Source: an uncultured Collinsella sp.
GTDB taxonomy: Bacteria; Actinomycetota; Coriobacteriia; Coriobacteriales; Coriobacteriaceae
DNA: 9,203 bases
Reading direction: 5' to 3'
NCBI GenBank assembly: GCA_900554905.1
Contig: USJB01000038.1
Coordinates: forward strand, 1-9,203
Made by a program: the position numbers and the translations under genes. Under the pieces are notes generated by a model. The model was not told the DNA's origin and made no database searches. It saw nothing but the letters and a program-made list of their open reading frames with translations. Numbering within the stretch: the first letter of the stretch is position 1; the number at the start of each line of letters is the position of its first letter. Shown one piece after another: positions 1-6,368 of this stretch.

Positions 1-768
1 GGCGATAAGCACGGCGCCCACTTCGTGTGCCAGGTCGCGCGCTGCCGCCATAAACTCCTCGGTCATGGGGTGCACGCCACTCTCACCCTGGATCGGCTCG
101 AGCATCACGGCACAAATCTCGCTCCCCAGCTGCTTAAAGATCGCACGCAGCTCGTCCACATCGTTGGGCGTGCAGGCCACAAAGCCACCCGGCAGCGGAC
201 GGAAGCTGTCCTGCAGCCAATCCTGCATGGTGGCGGCAATGGTCTCGAGCGTACGGCCGTGGAAGCCGCCGCGCATGCACACGATGGTGTTGCCGCCATT
301 ACCGGCACGCTTGGCGTACAGGCGCGCAAGCTTCATCGAGCCCTCGTTGGCCTCGGCGCCAGAGTTGGCAAAGAAGGTCTTCCACACCTGCTCGTCCGCA
401 GCCGGGGCACCAAGAGCAGCTGCCGTGGTCTCATCGCCGGCGGCAATGGCATCGGCAAGCACGCGCGCACCATCTACGTCGTCGTTAGCAAGCTTGGACA
501 GCAGCGCCGCGACCTGTCCGCGCTGCTCGATGTAAAAGTAATTGGAGACATGCATGAGCTTTTTGGTCTGTGCCTCGAGCGCCGAGAGCACAGCCGGGTC
601 GCCATGACCTAGGCTGCACACGCCGATGCCGGCAAGAAAGTCGAGGTACTCACGGCCATCGTCGCCGGTGAGCTTCATGCCGTGACCCTCGACAAACTCG
701 ACCGGAGAGCGGCCAAAGGTATGCATAACGTAATGGGATTCAAGCGATTGCTGAGCTGCAAGTGACAT
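1..768 (-). CDS. argD: Acetylornithine aminotransferase, N-terminal 256 residues (runs off the left edge)
   Basis: A PLP-dependent class III aminotransferase that converts N-acetylglutamate semialdehyde to N-acetylornithine with glutamate as amino donor, in the cytoplasm. The frame is open from the ATG at 768 to base 1 without a stop. Visible family motifs are NSGAEAN (residues 135-141, phosphate-binding part of the PLP site), FHGRT (169-173) and EPIQGESG (224-231). The window ends just before the expected Asp and Lys that hold PLP, so these cannot be checked. The start is supported by an AAAGG-type ribosome binding site a few bases upstream. It follows argB by 69 bp in the argCJBD operon. 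Residues about 95-126, rich in Ala and Asp, look like an insertion relative to common ArgD proteins, where the strand before NSGAEAN follows directly. Other class III aminotransferases (succinylornithine, GABA) share these motifs; the operon context decides for ArgD. Confidence 0.93.
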   Translation of the reverse strand, partial: MSLAAQQSLESHYVMHTFGRSPVEFVEGHGMKLTGDDGREYLDFLAGIGVCSLGHGDPAVLSALEAQTKKLMHVSNYFYIEQRGQVAALLSKLANDDVDGARVLADAIAAGDETTAAALGAPAADEQVWKTFFANSGAEANEGSMKLARLYAKRAGNGGNTIVCMRGGFHGRTLETIAATMQDWLQDSFRPLPGGFVACTPNDVDELRAIFKQLGSEICAVMLEPIQGESGVHPMTEEFMAAARDLAHEVGAVLIA

Positions 769-837
769 GGGATGCCTTTCGTTGGGCGCCAGACGGCGCG
801 GGGCTATGGGTGCAGGAATGGGGCGGCTGCGGGTCAG

Positions 838-1818
838 CTAGACCGTCTGAAGCTTCTCGACCTCGTCAAGGTTCTCGGTCAGACGCGCAGCAAACGTCGA
901 AAGCGGATGCGGATGCGTATCGAACTCGTAAGCCGTCTCGGTGGAATGGATCACGGTGCCGACGCCGGCATCGGTCAGCAGCTCCAGCAGCAGCGAGTGC
1001 GGCGTCGTGCCGTTGATGATGTGGGCTCGGAACACGCCAGCGGTAAGCGCATCGACGGCGGCGCGAAGCTTGGGGATCATGCCCTTGTCGACCTCGCCGC
1101 CGTAGAGCATCTCATTGACCTCGTCGAGCGTCAGGTTGGAGATGAGCGAATCCTTATTGCTAAAGTCCTTGTACAGGCCGTCGACATCGGTCAAAAAAAT
1201 CGCTTTGTGCGCGTGAAGCGCCGCCGCAACGGCACCGGCGGCGGTATCGGCGTTGATGTTGAAGAAGCCACCGTCCTCCCCCGCCGCGACCGTGGCGATA
1301 ACGGGAATGTACTCGCTATCGAGCAAACGCTCGATATAGTCGGTGTTGACGTGCGTCACTTTGCCCACACGACCGAGCTCGGGGTCGAGCGGCTCGGCGA
1401 TGAGCGTGCCGGCATCGCTGCCCGACACGCCCACGGCCAGGTTACCGTGGTGGTTGATGGCAGCAACCAACTCCTGGTTGACCTTGCCGCCCAGCACCTC
1501 GCGCACGATATCCATAGTCGCCGGCGTGGTCACGCGCTGGCCGTTCTTAAACTCGACGGGGATGTCATAGTGGCTGAGCGCCTCGTTGATAGCCTTGCCG
1601 CCGCCGTGCACGATGACGGGGCGCATACCGATGATCTTGAGCAAAACGATGTCGCTCATCACGTCGCGGCGCAGCTGCTCATCAACCATGGCGGCTCCGC
1701 CATATTTGATAACAACCGTCTTGCCGGTCAGATTCTTAATCCACGGCAGCGCTTCGAACAGCAGCTGCGCAGTTGCTTCGTTGGATTCGCTCGAACGACA
1801 ATCGCGTGCGAATTTCAT
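838..1818 (-). CDS. argB: Acetylglutamate kinase
   Basis: Phosphorylates N-acetylglutamate with ATP, the second step of arginine synthesis and usually the feedback-controlled one when ArgJ recycles acetyl groups. The 326-residue protein shows the amino acid kinase fold motifs: KYGG with Lys38, HGGGKAI from 71, NINAD (187-191, with the catalytic-type Asp191), LTDVDGL (209-215) and GMIPK (246-250) with Lys250. The frame extends upstream to 1878, but I place the start at the ATG at 1818 because GACGAGG lies six bases ahead of it and the upstream residues do not look like the family. Residues before Lys38 (about 14-30, NEATAQLLFEALPWIK) resemble the N-terminal helix of arginine-inhibited kinases such as that of Thermotoga, so arginine inhibition is likely but inferred. 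The usual family ends near residue 290; here about 35 further residues follow, an unusual tail. It lies 81 bp after argJ and 69 bp before argD. Confidence 0.95.
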   Translation of the reverse strand: MKFARDCRSSESNEATAQLLFEALPWIKNLTGKTVVIKYGGAAMVDEQLRRDVMSDIVLLKIIGMRPVIVHGGGKAINEALSHYDIPVEFKNGQRVTTPATMDIVREVLGGKVNQELVAAINHHGNLAVGVSGSDAGTLIAEPLDPELGRVGKVTHVNTDYIERLLDSEYIPVIATVAAGEDGGFFNINADTAAGAVAAALHAHKAIFLTDVDGLYKDFSNKDSLISNLTLDEVNEMLYGGEVDKGMIPKLRAAVDALTAGVFRAHIINGTTPHSLLLELLTDAGVGTVIHSTETAYEFDTHPHPLSTFAARLTENLDEVEKLQTV

Positions 1819-1899
1819 AATCTGCCTCGTCTTTCGTATCGTTATCGCGCCGTGCTCCGCTGTCCGCAATCGCGGCAAGATGCGCAGCGTGCCTGGAAT

Positions 1900-3165
1900 C
1901 TAGGAACGGTAGTCGCCGTTGATGGAGATGTACTCATGCGTGAGGTCGCAGGTCCACACGGTCGTTGCCGCGTCGCCTGCGCCCAGGTCGGCCGAGATCA
2001 CGATCTCGGGCGCCTCGAAACGCCGTAGAGCCTCGTCCTCGTCAAAGGGAACAGTCAGACCGTCGCGACAGACAGGCATGCCCATCATGTCGATGGAAAC
2101 ATCTTCCTGATTAAACTTCACGCCGCACTTGCCAAGCGCCATAGCAACGCGACCCCAGTTGCAGTCGTGGCCGGCGATGCAGGTCTTGACGAGCGGCGAG
2201 TTGGCAACAGCACGGGCGGCGATATCGGCCTCCTCGTCGTTCGCGGCGCCGGTGACATTAACCGTCACGAGCTTGGATGCGCCCTCGCCATCTGCGGCGA
2301 TGTTGCGCGCCAGGCTCTCGCACACCTCATGCACGGCAAAGGCCAACTCGTCAAAGGCATCGGAGCCCTCGACAATAGGCTCGGCATTTGCGGCAGCGCC
2401 GGAAGCGAGCATGATGCAGGTGTCGTTGGTCGAGGTGTCGGAATCGACCGTTACCTTGTTAAAGGTCTGCTTGACGGTCGAGAGCAGCAGGGCATGAAGT
2501 GCCGCAGGCTCGACGGGGGCATCGGTAGTAATGACCGCGATCATGGTGGCCATATTGGGCATGATCATGCCCGAGCCCTTGCACATTCCGCCTACCGTAT
2601 AGACATTGCCCGCATGACCCGCAGCCTCGCTGACATAGGACACGGCGTACTCCTTGGAGTGCGTGTCAGTCGTCATGATGGCGCGAGCGGCATCGGCGCC
2701 ACCGTGGGCGGAGAGCGCCTCGTAGGCAGCAGGAATGGCGGTCTCAAACGTGTCGATCGGCAGAATCTGGCCAATCACGCCCGTGGAGGCAACCAGAATC
2801 TGCCGGGGCTCGCAGCCGATGACCTGCGATGCGATGCTGCACGTCTCGCGCGCGCATGCAAGGCCGGTCTCACCCGTGGCGGCGTTGGCATTGCCAGAGT
2901 TGACCGAAACGCCGGCGATGATACCGTAACCCTTGTCGGCACCGCCCAGGTTGGCACGGCTCACTTGCACGGGCGCCGCGCAAAAGCGATTGGTGGTAAA
3001 CACGCCGGCACCGGGACAGGGTTTATCGGGCACGACGAGCGCGTAATCCAGGCGCTCGGGATTCTTGCGGAACCCGGTATGGATGCCCGCAGCTTTAAAA
3101 CCAGCCGCAGCCGTAACGCCACCCTCGACGGCGCGAATCTTGATATCAAACAGCTCGGTATTCAT
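1900..3165 (-). CDS. argJ: Glutamate N-acetyltransferase / ornithine acetyltransferase
   Basis: Transfers the acetyl group from N-acetylornithine to glutamate, releasing ornithine and regenerating N-acetylglutamate; some family members also use acetyl-CoA, and the sequence alone does not tell which type this is. The 421-residue length is a little above the usual 390-410. Motifs seen: NSGNANA (89-95), STGVIG (127-132, the oxyanion-hole Thr-Gly region), KGSGMI (196-201) and PNMATM (203-208). The family self-cleaves at the Ala-Thr bond of the last motif, here Ala206-Thr207, giving alpha and beta chains with Thr207 as the N-terminal nucleophile. The C-terminus INGDYRS matches the usual end. The ATG at 3165 has AAGGAG eleven bases upstream, a slightly long spacing. 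It lies between argC (134 bp upstream) and argB. Confidence 0.96.
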   Translation of the reverse strand: MNTELFDIKIRAVEGGVTAAAGFKAAGIHTGFRKNPERLDYALVVPDKPCPGAGVFTTNRFCAAPVQVSRANLGGADKGYGIIAGVSVNSGNANAATGETGLACARETCSIASQVIGCEPRQILVASTGVIGQILPIDTFETAIPAAYEALSAHGGADAARAIMTTDTHSKEYAVSYVSEAAGHAGNVYTVGGMCKGSGMIMPNMATMIAVITTDAPVEPAALHALLLSTVKQTFNKVTVDSDTSTNDTCIMLASGAAANAEPIVEGSDAFDELAFAVHEVCESLARNIAADGEGASKLVTVNVTGAANDEEADIAARAVANSPLVKTCIAGHDCNWGRVAMALGKCGVKFNQEDVSIDMMGMPVCRDGLTVPFDEDEALRRFEAPEIVISADLGAGDAATTVWTCDLTHEYISINGDYRS

Positions 3166-3247
3166 CGTCTTTATGACTCCTTATGTCAAACAAAAAACGG
3201 ACATCGGTTGGTGCGCCATGCCAGTCGTGATCATGAGACCAGCTTAA

Positions 3248-3263
3248 GAGTGGCGCCCCACTC
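3248..3263 (-). other. Small perfect hairpin in the argC-argJ gap
   Basis: A 6-bp perfect inverted repeat (GAGTGG and CCACTC) with a four-base loop sits in the 134-bp gap between the argC stop and the argJ start. No T-run follows it directly on the minus strand; a T-run lies about 55 bases later, near 3186-3198. It could be an RNA processing or stability element or a weak terminator giving partial polarity, or chance. No gene is seen in this gap. Confidence 0.35.
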
Positions 3264-3299
3264 GATGCCCGACTACCAAATCGTTAACAATCGAATGTG

Positions 3300-4370
3300 C
3301 TACACCGGGCACGCCACTGTGGGCAAGCCTCGTCGCTCGTCAAAGCCAAAGACGATATTGGCGCACTGGACCGCTTGGCCCGCAGCGCCCTTGCACAGAT
3401 TGTCGATGGCGCCCGTGGCCACCAGAACGCCCGCGCGCTCGTTGAGCGCGAGGCCGATCTGGGCGGCGTTGGTGCCGACGACCGAAGCCGTCTTGGGCTG
3501 CTGACCGGCATCGAGTACGCGCACGAAGGTGCGACCGGCGTAGAACTGCTTGTAATGGTCGACAACGTCCTCAAGGGTCAAGGCATCGATAGCCCGCGGC
3601 GTAAGCGGTATCGTCACCGTAGAGAGCAGACCGCGCTTGAGCGGTGCCAGGTGCGGGGTAAAGACGACACGATCGGTTAGGCCCAAGATCTGCTCGATTT
3701 CGGGCGTGTGACGATGCTTGCCCACGCCGTAGGCCTCCAAATTCTCGTCGGCGCTGCAAAAATGCGTACGAGCGTTGCAGGACTTGCCGGCACCCGTCAC
3801 ACCGCTGATGGCATCGACAATCACGGGACCGTTCTCGGCCACCCAGCCCGCACGCACGGCAGGAGCGGCAGCAAGGCTCGTTGCGGTGGGATAGCAGCCG
3901 GCGCAGGCGACCAACACGGGCCTGCCAGCAGCATGGCTGGAAGCAGCGGTCTCCAAGTCCTGGCAGAACAGCTCGGGCAGGCCGAAGGCACGTGTCTTGA
4001 GTAGCTCGGGGCTCGTGTGCTCGGCGGCATACCATGCCTCAAACACGGCCGGATCGCTCAGGCGGTAATCGGCCGAAAGATCAAAGCAGGAAACGTCTGC
4101 GGCAAGCAGGGCGGGCACCCGTGCCATGGCAGCCGTGTGCGGCACGGCCAAAAAGACCGCATCGCAGTTCTTGAGCTCGGGGGCGTCATGCGTCGTGAAG
4201 ACAAGATCGCTTACGCCGGTGAAGCTCGGGTACACCGCAGACAACGGCTGGCCGGCATCGGCGTTGGACGTAATGGCGACAAGTTCAAACTCGGGATGAC
4301 CGAGCACGAGGCGAATGAGCTCGGCTCCGGCATATCCAGCCGCGCCGACGATTCCAACCTTCAAAGACAT
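3300..4370 (-). CDS. argC: N-acetyl-gamma-glutamyl-phosphate reductase
   Basis: Reduces N-acetylglutamyl phosphate to the semialdehyde with NADPH, the third step of arginine synthesis. The 356-residue protein starts with a Rossmann dinucleotide-binding motif GAAGYAG (9-15), then FLAVPHTA (73-80), the active-site segment AGCYPTA with the acyl-enzyme Cys159, SGVTGAG, HRHTPEI (substrate-binding His region) and HLAPLKRG. All are typical of ArgC type 1, and the length is normal. The ATG at 4370 has an ideal AAGGAG six bases upstream. It is the first gene of the arg operon and is preceded by a leader hairpin and two ARG-box-like palindromes, so ArgR repression is likely. A few motif residues differ from common forms (PHTA for PHGA, SGVTGAG for SGVSGAG); these look conservative. 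Confidence 0.96.
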   Translation of the reverse strand: MSLKVGIVGAAGYAGAELIRLVLGHPEFELVAITSNADAGQPLSAVYPSFTGVSDLVFTTHDAPELKNCDAVFLAVPHTAAMARVPALLAADVSCFDLSADYRLSDPAVFEAWYAAEHTSPELLKTRAFGLPELFCQDLETAASSHAAGRPVLVACAGCYPTATSLAAAPAVRAGWVAENGPVIVDAISGVTGAGKSCNARTHFCSADENLEAYGVGKHRHTPEIEQILGLTDRVVFTPHLAPLKRGLLSTVTIPLTPRAIDALTLEDVVDHYKQFYAGRTFVRVLDAGQQPKTASVVGTNAAQIGLALNERAGVLVATGAIDNLCKGAAGQAVQCANIVFGFDERRGLPTVACPV

Positions 4371-4376
4371 ATCAGA

Positions 4377-4382
4377 CTCCTT
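4377..4382 (-). promoter_or_regulatory. argC ribosome binding site
   Basis: AAGGAG on the minus strand, six bases before the argC ATG. It fixes the start and lies only two bases downstream of the leader hairpin at 4385-4416, so folding of that hairpin might influence access to it. Confidence 0.8.
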
Positions 4383-4384
4383 GT

Positions 4385-4416
4385 CTGCGATTTATGCACC
4401 GATGCGCATTTCGCAG
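4385..4416 (-). promoter_or_regulatory. Two-tier hairpin in the argC leader
   Basis: On the minus-strand RNA an outer 6-bp stem (CTGCGA with TCGCAG) encloses an inner 6-bp stem (ATGCGC with GTGCAT, one G-U pair) with a four-base loop; the internal loop is A on one side and AAA on the other. It ends two bases before the argC Shine-Dalgarno sequence. It may affect mRNA stability or translation, but no known riboswitch class is recognised. Confidence 0.4.
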
Positions 4417-4454
4417 CGGTCGTTATGAAGTGGGTTGAAACTTTAGCACCAAAA

Positions 4455-4472
4455 GATGCATGAATACGTAAA
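4455..4472. promoter_or_regulatory. Putative ArgR operator, ARG box A (weaker)
   Basis: An imperfect 18-bp palindrome with TGCAT at 4457-4461, a four-base AT-rich centre, and ACGTA where ATGCA would complete the symmetry. It is the proximal member of a pair upstream of argC. The layout (five-base arms, four-base centre) is that of the ARG box, and the actinobacterial form uses TGCAT arms. It is separated by 3 bp from box B. Confidence 0.6.
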
Positions 4473-4475
4473 TGG

Positions 4476-4493
4476 CTTGCATATTCATGCATT
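4476..4493. promoter_or_regulatory. Putative ArgR operator, ARG box B (strong)
   Basis: A symmetric box with TGCAT at 4478-4482, centre ATTC, and ATGCA at 4487-4491, flanked by T residues. The centre lies 21 bp (two helical turns) from that of box A, the spacing seen for the paired 18-bp boxes bound by the ArgR hexamer. It stands about 105 bp upstream of the argC start and probably overlaps or abuts the argC promoter, whose -35 and -10 I could not assign with confidence. Confidence 0.7.
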
Positions 4494-4535
4494 GAAACAT
4501 TCCCGACACATTCGCTTGAAGGAATTGACAAATGG

Positions 4536-4592
4536 AGCGGGCCCCATATTACCCAGTGCACCTTACGGTGACGTTGCAATGTGGGGCCCGCT
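4536..4592 (-). terminator. GC-rich inverted repeat between the operons, possible terminator
   Basis: Arms AGCGGGCCCCA (4536-4546) and TGGGGCCCGCT (4582-4592) form a perfect 11-bp stem. A further three base pairs follow after one mismatch on the minus strand; that pair is a G-U wobble on the plus strand. The 35-base interior holds a second small stem, CACC and GGTG around GTAA, a GNRA-type loop on the minus strand. It begins 44 bases past the stop of the last gene of the flavin operon and precedes the argC control region, a good place for a terminator. No U-tract follows on either strand, so it is not a classic intrinsic terminator. Confidence 0.45.
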
Positions 4593-4635
4593 ATATGCGA
4601 GAATTTGAATTGTCGAAGCTTGCTGAGAGACTCGT

Positions 4636-5046
4636 TTAGAGCTCGACCGGCACCCATTCGTCATGGTTGCAGATGAAAGTCTCCGGCTCCTCGACGCTAA
4701 AGAAGACGAGCGTGGGGTCGTTGGGCCCCTCATAATGCTCGCCCAAGCGCTCCAGGTGCTTCCAGCCTGCCTCGCGCATATCGGAAGCGGCCTGGTCATC
4801 CAGACCCGCATGCCCGCGCAAGATGAGCCAGCCATGGCCCGGCCACCAACTCGTGGCCTCAAAGCGTTGATTTTGCAGCAGCTCTTGCCACACGTCTTTG
4901 GTGCGCGCCGTCACAAACCACAGCTTACCGTCCTGAATCTGTGCAAACGAGAACGGACGTACATGTGGCTGCCCGTCCACGCTCGTCGCCAAGTACCACG
5001 CCGGCACCGACGTCAGATACTCCAAAACCGTATTCAATCCGTCCAC
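4636..5046 (-). CDS. Pyridoxamine 5'-phosphate oxidase-like (FMN-binding split barrel) protein, second copy
   Basis: A 136-residue protein of the small PNPOx-like flavin-binding split-barrel group; substrate unknown. It has PAWYLAT (15-21), HVRPFSFA (28-35), DGKLWFVTA (39-47) and KDVWQEL (50-56), the first strands and helix of the barrel where FMN phosphate is usually bound, then the WPG...W strand (68-73). There is no signal peptide or membrane segment, so it is cytoplasmic. It starts with GTG, chosen because AGGAGG lies four bases upstream. It follows its paralogue by 44 bp and is the last gene of the riboswitch-led operon. The C-terminus (from about 120) differs most from the paralogue and contains a Cys and several acidic residues. 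FMN, F420 or haem binding occur in this superfamily; FMN is favoured by context. It is not a full PdxH, which is longer. Confidence 0.8.
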   Translation of the reverse strand: MDGLNTVLEYLTSVPAWYLATSVDGQPHVRPFSFAQIQDGKLWFVTARTKDVWQELLQNQRFEATSWWPGHGWLILRGHAGLDDQAASDMREAGWKHLERLGEHYEGPNDPTLVFFSVEEPETFICNHDEWVPVEL

Positions 5047-5090
5047 GTTTCCTCCTGTACTAGCCAGTTTGAGAGCCTGGTTTGTGTGAG

Positions 5091-5537
5091 CTAGAGCTCC
5101 AGGCGCTCCTCGCTGCCGTCGATATCACAGAAGCGGGCGGCGATATTGCGCACCGAGAAAAACGCAAGGCGACCGTCGTTGGCACTCTCGTGTTGCTCGC
5201 CAATGCCCACCATATGCTTAAAGCCCGCCTGGCGCACCCGGTCGCTCACGACCGCGTCGTCCTCGAGCGCGGCCTCGCCGGTCAGCACAATCCAGCACTC
5301 CCCCGGTTTCCAACCCGAAACCTCAAACTTGGGGTTCGCGCTAAGCTCGGCCCACACATCCTTATCGCGCGAGGTGCAAAACCACAGCTTGCCATCATCG
5401 ACCATGGCAAACGAGAACGGCCTCACGCGCGGCTGATGTCCGTCCGTCACGTCGATCGTGGCGAGATACCACGCCGGAATACGCCTAAGATACGAACAGG
5501 CGCGCTCGAGCTGCGCCGTGCGGTCGTTATCGGTCAT
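5091..5537 (-). CDS. Pyridoxamine 5'-phosphate oxidase-like (FMN-binding split barrel) protein, first copy
   Basis: A 148-residue paralogue of the next gene. Shared segments are PAWYLAT (21-27), RVRPFSFA (37-44), DGKLWFCT (48-55), KDVWAEL (59-65), the WKPG...W strand (76-82) and FFSV (126-129). The N-terminus is six residues longer and a two-residue insertion (VT) lies in the first barrel turn. The family usually binds FMN at a dimer interface and acts as a small flavin reductase or oxidase-like protein; the reaction is not predictable here. The ATG at 5537 has AAAGGGG about six bases upstream. It lies 30 bp after ecfT and 44 bp before its copy, so it is probably co-transcribed with the riboflavin transporter and under the same FMN riboswitch. 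The two copies most likely arose by tandem duplication followed by divergence. Confidence 0.8.
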   Translation of the reverse strand: MTDNDRTAQLERACSYLRRIPAWYLATIDVTDGHQPRVRPFSFAMVDDGKLWFCTSRDKDVWAELSANPKFEVSGWKPGECWIVLTGEAALEDDAVVSDRVRQAGFKHMVGIGEQHESANDGRLAFFSVRNIAARFCDIDGSEERLEL

Positions 5538-5567
5538 AGGGACCCCTTTCCTGCGCTCGAATCGCGC

Positions 5568-6368
5568 CTAAACAAGTTGAAGATTGATGACGATGACGCA
5601 GATGAGCAGCAACGCCGTCACCACCGCCGCCAGCGCATCGCCGCGGCCAAATGCAAGCGCATGCAGACGTGTGCGGCCCTGCTCGCCATGATAGCAACGG
5701 GCATCCATGGCGGCAGACAGCGTTTCGGCATGACGGAACACGCCCGTGAACAGCGGAATCGCCACACTGCCGAGCATACGCACGCCGCCGAGCGGGCCTC
5801 CCGTCACGCGCGCACCGCGGCTCGCCTGCGCATCGGCCGTCTGCTTCATCTCGGTGGCAAACTGCGGCATAAAGCGCAGCGCGATGCCCATGATCATGCC
5901 GAGCTCGTGCGTAGGAAGTCCCACACGCGCAAACGGCGCGAGCAGGCGCTCAAAGCCCGCGGTGAGGTCGAGCGTCGGTGTGGTGAGCGTGATAGCGCTC
6001 ATACCGGCCATCATCAAGGTCAGGCGGCACGCCATAAAGGCGGCGGAATGCAGCGAGCCCTCGCTTATCTGCAAAAAGCCGAGCTGCCACAGAATGCGCC
6101 CGCTCTGGTCGGAAAACAGGTTGAGCACCGCGACTACCGCGACGATCGCCAGCAGCGGCGCCATCGATGACAGGACGCGACGAGCCGGCACCCGGGACAC
6201 GGTATAGATCAGAACAACGAAGATTGCGACCGGGACCAGTCCGCAGAAGCTACTGACCGTGAGCGTCGTGATCAGAAACACAAACCCCAAGAGCAACTTA
6301 GTTCGCGGATCCAGGCGGTGGATCGCACTATCGCCGGGATAGTAGCTGCCAAACGAAAACGCCTCCAT
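5568..6368 (-). CDS. ecfT: ECF transporter transmembrane coupling protein EcfT
   Basis: The membrane scaffold that joins the ATPases to the substrate-binding S component and passes on the power stroke. The 266-residue length is typical. Hydrophobic segments are seen near 25-60, 66-84, 108-130, 155-168 and 243-265. The two coupling motifs that contact the ATPases are present: Q-A-S-R-G-A around 181-186 (canonical Ala-Arg-Gly, here Ser-Arg-Gly) and A-M-D-A-R-C-Y-H-G at 220-228 (Ala-Arg-Cys in place of Ala-Arg-Gly, a variant I recall from other EcfT proteins). The ATG overlaps the ecfA stop by one base (TAATG), and AGGAGG lies seven bases upstream, so translation is probably coupled to the ATPase gene. 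Confidence 0.93.
   Translation of the reverse strand: MEAFSFGSYYPGDSAIHRLDPRTKLLLGFVFLITTLTVSSFCGLVPVAIFVVLIYTVSRVPARRVLSSMAPLLAIVAVVAVLNLFSDQSGRILWQLGFLQISEGSLHSAAFMACRLTLMMAGMSAITLTTPTLDLTAGFERLLAPFARVGLPTHELGMIMGIALRFMPQFATEMKQTADAQASRGARVTGGPLGGVRMLGSVAIPLFTGVFRHAETLSAAMDARCYHGEQGRTRLHALAFGRGDALAAVVTALLLICVIVINLQLV

Noticed and set aside
1819..1878. Upstream start for argB, giving a 346-residue protein
   Set aside because: No good ribosome binding site at 1878, while GAGG stands in place before the ATG at 1818.
772..2028. 418-residue open frame on the plus strand
   Set aside because: It lies opposite argB and part of argJ; the product is Arg/Val/Asp-rich with no family motif, a usual shadow in GC-rich codon-biased genes.
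2167..3504. 445-residue open frame on the plus strand
   Set aside because: Opposite argJ and the end of argC, crosses the intergenic gap, and has no recognisable domain or ribosome binding site.
4525..4552. Plus-strand promoter: TTGACA with TATTAC 16 bases later
   Set aside because: The -10 is weak, it overlaps the inverted repeat and would read antisense into the split-barrel genes; no plus-strand gene is supported.
4560..4657. Minus-strand frame across the inverted repeat (part of a 98-residue frame)
   Set aside because: It spans the intergenic inverted repeat, the ARG boxes and the argC leader and shows no family resemblance.
5082..6170. 362-residue open frame on the plus strand
   Set aside because: Antisense to the split-barrel gene and ecfT, with Arg/His-rich low-complexity composition.
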